Origin: Lolium rigidum
Lineage: Eukaryota > Streptophyta > Magnoliopsida > Poales > Poaceae
NCBI RefSeq assembly: GCF_022539505.1
Contig: NC_061514.1
Location: forward strand, 338,937,090 to 339,001,089
Reading direction: 5' to 3'
DNA: 64,000 nt
The notes beneath the pieces were generated by a model. That model was not told where the DNA came from. It saw only the letters and a program-made list of their open reading frames with translations, and did no database searches. Positions 56,446 to 64,000 of this stretch are shown piece by piece (positions within the stretch are counted from its first letter, which is position 1; each line of letters begins with the position of its first letter). The translations under genes and the position numbers were made by a program.

Positions 56446-56774
56446 ATGCCCCAAAGCCGCACCCGCCGCCGGTGGAGGTGGACCCGCAGCTCGCGGAGAT
56501 AGAGGAGTGGGAGGAGATGCAGCGGCAGGAGGCGGCAGCTAGGAGGGCAGCAGCGGATGAGGTGGACCCGCAGCTTGCAGAGATAGAGGAGTGGGAGGAG
56601 GCGGCGCTAGCGGCTACCATAGAAGCATTTGAGAGGCATAGTCTCCAAGAGCTGCATAAGCGGCCGCGTGTGGCGGATCTGGATAGTGAGGAGATGCATA
56701 AGCGTCGTCGTGAGGAGGAGCTGCGGCAGGAGGCGGCAGCCAGGAGGGCAGCAGCGGATGTGCGGAAGAACTAG
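56446..56774 (+). CDS. short Glu/Ala/Arg-rich ORF on the opposite strand of the CACTA
   Basis: Starting at ATG 56446 the frame stops after 18 codons. The neighbouring frame, open through this region with Met at 56517, encodes an 85-residue helical protein ending VRKN with TAG 56772-56774. It contains two copies each of VDPQLAEIEEWEE (the first upstream of Met 56517) and RQEAAARRAAAD, and a DSEEMHKRRREEELR stretch; it should be largely coiled coil. A 1-nt indel may have separated the original start from the main frame. It has its own TATA box and an AATAAA at 56819-56824, so the unit is transcriptionally complete on paper. Function unknown; I recall similar short proteins in wheat repeats. Confidence 0.5.
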
Positions 56775-56818
56775 TAGAAGTTGTTATTTTAGTTTAAATT
56801 TAGTTAATGTTAAATTTC

Positions 56819-56824
56819 AATAAA
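56819..56824 (+). terminator. polyadenylation signal AATAAA
   Basis: Located 45 bp after the stop codon of the plus-strand ORF, in a T-rich 3' region. A similar AGTAAAG word occurs about 57 bp further on. Confidence 0.5.
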
Positions 56825-56904
56825 GTCGTTTTCGTTGTTTTAGTTTAAGTTTAGTTAACGTATCTTGTTAAATTTCAGTAAAGTCGTTGTCTTTAGTTTA
56901 TATA

Positions 56905-57720
56905 CCCCTTTTATCCCGGTTCATGGATGGAACCGGTGCTAAAGATGGTGCCCCTTTTATCCCGGTTCAAGGATAGAACCGGTGCTAAAGATGGGGGGGG
57001 GCTAAATCTGGGGGAGGCTTATCTGGTGTTTGCCTTATCTGGGGTGGCCTCATCTTGGGGGGGGGTGGGGTTATCTGGAGGCACATTACTATATATAGCC
57101 CCTCCGGGGAGAGTAGAGAGAGCAGACTGAGAGCAGAGAGAGAGGAGAGGCAACGACCAAGAAGGAAAGAGCCTCTCCGGCGAAGTTTCTCGAAGATGTC
57201 TTAGATGGCTGGCCGTCTTAGACATCTTCGGAAGCTTCGCCCGAGTAACTCTTCCCGCAAGAAAGCTAGGAGTCCCGCCGCTCGGAAGCTGCTAGTATAC
57301 ACCCAACAACCAGTAGCTCAGGGTAAGGAGGGCTTCCCGGGAGCTGGTATATATAACCCAACGACGGCGACCTCGAAAGAGCATCTCCGGCGGACGCCGA
57401 CCATCTTAAACATCTTCGGAAGCTGCGCCCGAGAACTCTTCCCGCAAGTAGAGAGAGAGGAGAGGCAACGACCAGGAAGTTTTTCTTTTCATCGCACGAA
57501 AAATCCATTTTTCATTTTCGAGGTACCGAAAGGGGGTGTTTTGTGAAGCATTTTTCAAAAATAGTAGACCACCTAGGATGGATAATTTCCAAACCTGTGT
57601 ATCTAGAAACATAATAAACTTGGATGATTGCATTTAGGTCAAACGATGTCCAATGTTACTGATACATCACAACAAACGCTTCACAATATAAGCTCAAGGT
57701 ACAGGATAATAATTAATACA
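56905..57720. other. CACTA intergenic region with hairpins and direct repeats
   Basis: CCCGGTTCATGGATGGAACCGG and a second similar hairpin lie at 56915-56990. A TATA-like CTATATATAG (57090-57098, plus strand) is followed by a purine-rich leader. A 49-bp segment near 57214-57262 is repeated near 57398-57449 (ACATCTTCGGAAGCT, CCCGAG, AACTCTTCCCGCAAG), and GAGGAGAGGCAACGACCA occurs at about 57147 and 57457. No convincing gene is present. Confidence 0.6.
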
Positions 57721-60243
57721 TTATGATCGCTTCGACCGTAACCATGGAGCATCTTCAGCATTTAACGCGATGGTTGGATCGATGTTCACTGAAAGAACTA
57801 TGTGATGCTTTGGCTCATCGGATGAGCTCGTGTCCTTATGTTTTCTTTTCTTCGGTCTGGAGGACATGTCCTTCACATAGAAAACCTGAGCCACATCATT
57901 GGCTAGGACGAATTGTTTGTCTCTGTAACCATGATTGTTGAGATCCACTATTGTCATTCCGTACAGCTGGTCTACCTTTACCCCTTTTCCATCCAGCTTG
58001 AACCATTTGCACCGAAACAAAGGAATCTTAAAAGAAGGTCCATAGTCAAGTTCCCATATCTCCTCTATGTAACCATAATATGTGTCGTTTTCCCCATTTG
58101 TTAGTGTTTGTTGCATCAATGCGGACATCACTATTTTGGTTGGTGCTCTTTTTATCTTGGGCGAACGTGTAGAAGGTATTTCCATTTATCTCGTACCCCT
58201 GGAAAGTCAGTACAGTCGAAGATGGTGACCCAGCCAACAAGTACAACTGATCTCCAATATCGTTGTTATTAATGAGATGTGCTCGGAACCAACCGCCGAA
58301 TGTCTGCATATGTTTATGTGTAATACAGCCTTCAGACTGCCCCAGATGTTGGGAGCGTACAATATTCTTGTATTCAGTGATATACGGGGCCACCAAGGTG
58401 GAACTTTGTAGAACTGTGTAGTGTGCTTGAGTGAAAGAAATCCCGTCCCTACATATCATTGATTTCCTTCCTAGCGTGCCTTTTCCACTTAGTCGACCCT
58501 CATGTCGCGATTCAGCAACACCAATCGGCTTAAGGTCAGGAATAAAGTCAACACAGAACTCAATGACCTCCTCTGTTCTGTAGCCCTTGGAGATGCTTCC
58601 TTCTGGCCTAGCAGGGTTATGAACATATTTCTTTAAGACCCCCATGAACCTCTCGAAGGGGAACATATTGTGTAGAAAGACAGGACCGAGGATGGCAATC
58701 TCTTCGACAAGGTGAACCATGCGTCATAATATTGAAGAAAGATGGTGGAAACACCAACTCAAAACTAATAAGACATTGCACCACATCCTTCTGTAACCTT
58801 GGAAGACTAGCTGGATCGATTACCTTCTAAAATATTGCATTAAGGAATGCACATAGCTTCACAATGGGTATTCGAACATTTTCCGGCAGAAGCCCCCTTA
58901 GTGCAACCGGAAGCAACTGCGTCATAATAATGTGGCAGTCATGCGACTTCAGATTTTGGAATTTTTTTCTCCGCCATATTTTTAATTCCCTTTATATTTG
59001 ATGAGAATCCAGACGGCACCTTGATACTGTAAAGGACTTCAAAAAAGATTTCCTTCTCTGCTTTGGTAAGAGCGTAGCTGGCAGGACTTAAGCGACTCCC
59101 TGTATCCGTCTTGTAATTCTGTTCTTGCTTGTTTTTTGGGACTTTCATACGATACTGGTCCTCCCGTGCTTCTGGTGTATCTTTTGTCTTCCCATACACG
59201 CCTAAGAAGCCTAGCAGGTTCACGCAAAGATTCTTCGTCACGTGCATCACGTCGATTGAAGAGCGGACCTCTAGGACTTTCCAATAGGGTAGATCCCAAA
59301 ATATTCTTCCACATGGGTGCGTGTCCGGTAACGACGTCATTTGGAACAGATTGACCGCCAGGACCCTTTCCAAATATTACTTTTATGTCCTTGACCATAT
59401 CAAGTAAAGCATCACCACTACGGAGTTCAGACTTCACCCGGTGATCTGCCTCACCTCCGAAATGATTGCCTTTCTTTCTGACGGGGAACCTCTTTGGGAG
59501 AAATCGACGATGCCCCAGGTACACAACCTTCTTACATTTATTCAAATAAGCACCTTCGGTCTCATCTAAGCAGTGAGTGCATGCATTGTATCCATTGTTT
59601 GTCTGTCCTGAAAGGTTACTAAGAGTAGGCCACTCATTGATGGTCACGAAAAGCAACGCTCGTAGGTTAAATGACTCATGTTTGTACTCGTCCCATGCAT
59701 GTACACCTGGTTTGCTCCACAACTTTAAGAGTTCTTCAAATAATGGCCGTAGGTACACATCAATGTCGTTGTCGGGTTGCTTTGGGCCTTCGATGAGCAC
59801 TGGCATCATAATGAACTTCCGCTTCATGCACAACCAAGGCGGAAGGTTATAGATACATAGAGTTACAGGCCTGGTGCAATGACTGCTGCTCTGCTCCCCA
59901 AAAAGATTCATTCCATCTGTACTTAGACCAAACCTTAAGTTCCTCGCGTCATCTGCAAAGTCCGGGAACTCTCTATCGATTTTCCTCCACTGCGACCCAT
60001 CAGCGGGGTGTCTCAGCATCTCGTCTTTCTTACGATCTTCTTTGTGCCATTGCAACAACCTGGCATGCTCTTTATTTCTGAACAGACGTTTCAACCGTGG
60101 TATTATAGGAGCATACCACATAACCTTGGCAGGAACCCTCTTCCTAGGGGGCTCGCCCTCAACATCACCAGGGTCATCTCGCCTGATCTTATACCGCAGT
60201 GCAGTGCATACCGGGCATTTTTCCAAATTTCGTACTCAGCGCG
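57721..60243 (-). pseudogene. CACTA transposase TNP2 (Transposase_21, then DUF4218-like and DUF4216-like domains)
   Basis: TNP2 performs cut-and-paste of En/Spm elements. From the insertion at 60243 the frame gives RYKIRRDDPGDVEGEPPRKR and VMWYAPIIPRLKRLFRN, then LRFGLSTDGMNLFG, DIDVYLRPLFEELLKLWSKP and NEWPTLSNLSGQTNNGYNAC with THCLDET (Transposase_21). A frameshift near 59300 leads to YWKVLEVRSSIDVMHVTKNL. A 7-A run near 58970 shifts frame into MTQLLPVALRGLLPENVRIP; a TAG lies near 58830 and another shift near 58725 precedes MVHLVEEIAILGPVFLHNMF (DUF4218-like). A fourth shift near 58100 leads to TYYGYIEEIWELDYGPSFKI and VKVDQLYGMTIVDLNNHGY (DUF4216-like), ending at TGA/TAA 57721-57723. The N-terminus is outside the window. 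Four frameshifts and one stop make it inactive. Confidence 0.85.
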
Positions 60244-61769
60244 TGATACGTCCAAAACGTATCTACTTTCCCGAACACTTTTGCTATTGTTTTGCCTCTA
60301 ATTTGTGTATTTTGGATACAACTAACACGGACTAACTTTATTTCAGTAGAATTGCCCTGGTGTCTTGTTTTTGTGCAGAAACTCAACTTTCAGGAAAATC
60401 CCCGGGATTAATTGCGAAGGGCCTATTTTCCCAGAAGACTCACGGAGCCAGAAGGGCAGGCCAGGGGGAGGCCCACGGCCTCCACACCATAGGCCGGCGC
60501 GGCCTATGAGGGGGGCGCGCCGCCTTATGGTGAGGCCGCTTCGGCTAGCCTCCGACCCCCCCTCTGGACTACTTAAGGGTTTCGACCTAAAAACGCACGG
60601 GGGTTGGACGAAATGGCGAGAAGACATCCAGAACTCTGCCGCCATCGCGAAACTCCGTGTCAGGACCAGAAACTCCGTTCTAGCACTCCGCCGGGACGGG
60701 GAATTGGAGGAGATCATCGCCATCATCACCACCGACGCCTCTCCATCAACCAGCTATGCTTCCCCCATCCATGTGTGAGTAATTCCCCCGCTGTAGGTTG
60801 AAGGGGATGGTAGGGATTGGATGAGATTGGTCATGTAATAGCATAAGATTGTTAGGGCATAGTGCCTAGTATCCGTAATTGGTACTTTTATGATATTGTT
60901 GCAACTTGTTATGCTTAATGCTTGTCACTAGGGCCCGAGTGCCATGATCTCAGATCTGAACATGTTATTGTTTCATGATGATATTCATTGTTTTATGATC
61001 TTACCTGCAAGTTGTATACACATATTGCTGTCCGGAACCCGAGGCCCCAAAGTGACAGAAATTTGGACAACCGGAGGGGAAGGCGGTGATATGAGGATCA
61101 CACGTGTTCACGGAGTGTTAATGCTTTGCTCCGGTGCTCTATTAAAAGGAGTACCTTAATTACCTGTAGATTCCCTAGAGGCCCGGCTGCCACCGCACTA
61201 GTAGGAAAAGCCTCATCAGTGGCGCACGAAAATTTGATTCTGTGGCGCACGGGTGGTGCGCCACAGAAACGTCGCCACAAAAATAAGCTTTCTGTGGCGC
61301 ACCTGGTCGTGCGCCACGTAAATAAGGTTTACGTGGCGCACTTGTTCTTAGGTGCGCCACGAAAAGCGTGCGCCACGCAATTGCTTCTTAGTGCGCCACA
61401 GAATTTGCTTGTATTATACACGATTTTGTGCTGCTCTGCTATACATATGCGATTTATACACAGCAATTCAGATACACAATACGAGATACACAGGTTATAT
61501 ACAAGCAACATTCGGATATAATATAAATATCATGTACATTGCACATATATAACATAGACATCATCATCACATTACTTAGAGCCCGATCGAGATACATATA
61601 TAGTGGCAAGTGTCAAATGTTTTGCATACAACTCTTAATTCATACAAAATTCACAATTTCGAGATACAAAGTAGTCTTCATCCGGTTCCTCCTTTGCTCC
61701 GTCATCTCTACCCACCAGGCTCGCTTGCATCGGGGTCCTTCCATCCGAGTTCCTACTATGATGAAAATG

Positions 61770-62245
61770 GAAGAAAGTGAGACCAACAAGTATCCGATGC
61801 ACAAGAGAAATGGAATAAATGCCTCATACATTGTTGGTCAACACAAATATTAACATTCGGGGACGGTGTAAGTGAGACCAAGTCCGATGCACAAGAGATT
61901 GATATTTGTGCTATCTTACCAGGCTCACTTACGCCGCCCCCGAGTGTACGGTGACCAAACATTTTAATCATCGGCATTTTGAAAATGTCAAAGCAAATGG
62001 AATGACAAAATGGAATAAGTGCCTCATACATTGTTGGTCAACACAAATATTAACATTTAGGGATGGCGTCGGTGAGACCAAGTCCGATGCACAAGAGATT
62101 GATATTTGTGCTATCTTACCAGGCTCACTTACGCCACCCCCAAGTGTACGGTGACCAACATTTTAATCATCGGCATTTTGAAAATACCAAAGCAAATGGA
62201 ATGACAAGGGCCTCATACTTTGTTGGTCGAAACAAATATTAACAA
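61770..62245. repeat. 200-bp tandem repeat within the CACTA
   Basis: TTGTTGGTCAACACAAATAT begins at 61831 and 62031, and a third partial copy begins at 62220. Units contain GTGAGACCAAGTCCGATGCA and TGTGCTATCTTACCAGGCTC. The first and second units are nearly identical. Confidence 0.88.
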
Positions 62246-62659
62246 AGCTGGGGTACCATAAGGGATTATTCATCACTTGGTAGTAACCATCATAAGCATT
62301 CCATTTAAATCACACATTTTAGTATATGTTCTTATCCAAGTTTTTGCCTCAGCCTTTGCATCATTGGCTGAGCTAAGACATCAAGCTTACGGCCAGGGAG
62401 CATTCTTTATTTTTAGGGAACTATATGAACTATATGCACATGATCCGGTAAGCATCCCCACTAATCGAGCATTATAAGCATACCATAAGCTCACAAGAAT
62501 CCATCAAGTAAATCATCGGGGTCCAAAAAACTTGGGGTCCAGAAAACTAATCCCAACAGAGAATTACTTGGGGTCCAGAAAACTAATCCCAGGCCAACCA
62601 AGAGCAACTATAAATATGTATGTATACAAGCCCACCAGTAGCATTTCATGCATTTGAAT

Positions 62660-62980
62660 TCCTATGAACCAGTTAACCTCACTGAGCACAACAAGCATTT
62701 AAATGAACGAGTAGCATCAAATTCCTATGAACCCATCAAGAAAATTGTTAACGAGTTAACCTCACTGAGCACAACAAATGAACCGAGTAGTAATAAGCCA
62801 TCAAGATTAACGAGTTAACCTCACTGAGCACAACAAATGAACCAGTAGCATCAAATGAACCAACCGAGTAGCAATGCATCACTAGCAGCAATGCATCCAG
62901 AGCCAACAAATGAACCAGTAGCATCAAGATTAACAGCTAAGCATCACTAGCAGCAATGCATCCAGAGCCAACCGAGCGAG
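62660..62980. repeat. irregular short tandem repeats
   Basis: AACGAGTTAACCTCACTGAG with CACAACAAATGAAC recurs three to four times, and GCATCACTAGCAGCAATGCA with TCCAGAGCCAAC twice. A separate duplication ACTTGGGGTCCAGAAAACTA lies at 62530-62590. Confidence 0.8.
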
Positions 62981-63049
62981 CATTTCGTCGAGCACGTTGT
63001 GCTCGCGCGGGGAGGAAGAGGGAGGGGAGGGGAGGGAGCTTACCGACGA

Positions 63050-63281
63050 TTTGGAGAGTTGTGGAGGAGCTCACCGACGACGACGGCAGGGGTGGAGGTC
63101 GCGGCGGCTCTTCCACCTTGACGCGGCGGCGGCTCCTCCACCTTGACGCCGCGCCGGCCCCTCCTCCTCCACGCCGCAGCGGCTTGTGCTGCTGGTGGCG
63201 GGGATGGGTGGAGCGTGGCGGCATACGGCCCTCGCGGAGGAAGGCGGCGGCGGCGGCGACAGCGACGGCATCGCTCGCCAT
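63050..63281 (-). other. putative 5' exon inside the non-autonomous CACTA
   Basis: On the minus strand an ATG near 63281 opens MASDAVAVAAAAAFLREGRM, an Ala/Arg/Pro-rich sequence reaching TTLQIV at a good splice donor (GTAAGC near 63041-63046). The GC content is far above the surrounding repeats. This could be a captured host exon or an element leader; no domain is recognisable. Confidence 0.35.
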
Positions 63282-64000
63282 GGAAGGCGGCGGCGCGGGG
63301 AGAGAGGGGAGAGAGGGAGAGGAACTTCGTGGCGAGGAGAGGTACGGCCTTGATATAGGACACGTTATTTCTGTGGCGCACCGAGACAAGTGCGCCACGA
63401 GAAAACATTATTTCGTGGCGCACCGAGGCCAGTGCGCCACAGAATACGTTATTTCTATGGCGCACCAGGTGCAGTGCGCCGTAGAAAAGGTAAAACCAAT
63501 GGTTGGGCGTGACAGGATGTGGGCCCCACCAAGTTTTTGTGGCGCAGCGTTTCATAGTGCGCCACAAAATTAAGCTATTTCTGTGGCGCACCCAGAATGG
63601 TGCGCCACAAAATAATATTCTGTGGCGCATTTTTAGTGGTGCGCCACAAAACTAAGCTTTGCCTATAAGGGTTTTCCTACTAGTGCCGGCTGGTAGGACA
63701 AAAGATGTTGTGCAAGTTTCTCATTGCGAGCACGTACGACTATATACGAAACACATGCCTATGGTTGTTTAGTACTTGGATACTGTTTTATTACTATCTG
63801 CAAATGCCCTACCTTGATTGTTACATGAGTTCTCTCATCCATGCAGCGCCCGTTCATCCATCCCTGTGCCTACAATATTTTAATCCTGCTCGTTTACTAT
63901 AATCACTACTGTCTGTCTACACTACCGCTGATATTTCACTATCGCTACTGCTATAAAACTGTTTCTACTAATAAACTCTTGCGAGCAAGTCTGTTTCCAG

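Larger units (their letters stand above)
50595..60243 (-). mobile_element. large CACTA (En/Spm-like) transposon, 3' side to transposase, continuing past the window
   Basis: The left (3') terminus is CACTAGTAGAAACAGGGCC at 50595, followed by inverted subterminal words TTTTGCACCGG and CCGGTGCAAAA (50610-50810). On the minus strand lie TNP2 (57721-60243) and then ORF2 (51076-54711), the same gene order as in the relic at 29118-30404. TNP2 runs into an inserted LTR at 60244, so the 5' terminus is outside the window. Extra subterminal-like hairpins at 56058-56133 and 56910-56990 lie in the middle, so fusion of two CACTA copies is an alternative. Confidence 0.7.
61196..63685. mobile_element. complete non-autonomous CACTA element, GTGGCGCAC type (2490 bp)
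   Basis: Ends CACTAGTAGGAAAAGCC and GGGTTTTCCTACTAGTG, flanked by the 3-bp duplication CCG (61193-61195, 63686-63688). The flanking LTR is continuous across the site. The first and last 200-350 bp consist of inverted pairs TTCTGTGGCGCAC and GTGCGCCACAGAA. The interior holds tandem repeats and one short GC-rich exon but no transposase. Confidence 0.93.
60244..64000 (+). mobile_element. gypsy-type LTR inserted in TNP2, itself interrupted
   Basis: It begins TGATACGTCCAAAACGTATC at 60244 directly inside the transposase frame. It continues to 61195, is interrupted by a CACTA, and resumes at 63689 (GGCTGGTAGGACAAAAGATG) to the window end, where it is still LTR-like. No internal coding region is in view, so solo LTR and full element cannot be separated. 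Confidence 0.8.

Noticed and set aside
62956..63630. Long overlapping frames on both strands at the right end of the CACTA at 61196-63685
   Set aside because: They run through GTGGCGCAC inverted repeats, which read open in both directions; only the ATG-to-splice-donor part was kept as a tentative exon.

Overview
This is an intergenic, repeat-dominated stretch of a large grass genome. Its element types are those of Triticeae (wheat, barley, Aegilops or rye-like): Athila-like Ty3/gypsy LTRs with a tRNA-Asp primer site, a Sirevirus-type copia, CACTA transposons with CACTAGTAGAAA ends, and PIF/Harbinger elements. The species call is inference from element style and gene structure. Two 100-base runs of N (837-936 and 20685-20784) are scaffold gaps.

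The one convincing host gene is a class III peroxidase on the minus strand (8230-9436, two exons, 363 residues, all catalytic residues and eight core cysteines present). Its promoter region is duplicated a short distance upstream, and the distal copy was split by two PIF/Harbinger elements (10359-12026 with TAA target duplications; 12043-14496 with TTA) inserted 10 bp apart. To its left lie an Athila-type gag fragment (1-836), a decayed gene of the Transposase_28 family (1094-4762), and two AT-rich tandem arrays with units of 298 bp and about 107 bp (6022-7420).

From 15.7 to 30.4 kb the window holds a non-autonomous CACTA (15678-17122), a CACTA 5' relic, a Sirevirus (20544-25974, target duplication CAATG) that itself contains two Athila-type insertions, LINE-like and LTR-like debris, and a second non-autonomous CACTA inserted in an old CACTA transposase gene. 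From 30.4 to 44.5 kb is a two-level nest: a non-autonomous Athila-like element on the minus strand (30410-44513, duplication CTTGC) whose 5' LTR is interrupted by another on the plus strand (37263-44007, duplication CCCCC) that keeps an open gag frame. From 44.7 to 48.5 kb is a degenerate gypsy gag-pol interrupted by a solo LTR (45644-47243, duplication ACCGT).

From 50595 to the window end lies a large CACTA on the minus strand with transposase (TNP2), a second ORF carrying a Ulp1-type cysteine protease fold, an extra hypothetical ORF, and a plus-strand transcription unit with its own TATA box and tandem E2F-like repeats. Its transposase is interrupted by an LTR at 60244, and that LTR is interrupted by a complete 2.49-kb non-autonomous CACTA (61196-63685, duplication CCG). 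Apart from the peroxidase, almost every coding sequence is transposon-derived, and most carry stops or frameshifts. I saw no tRNA, rRNA or CRISPR features.
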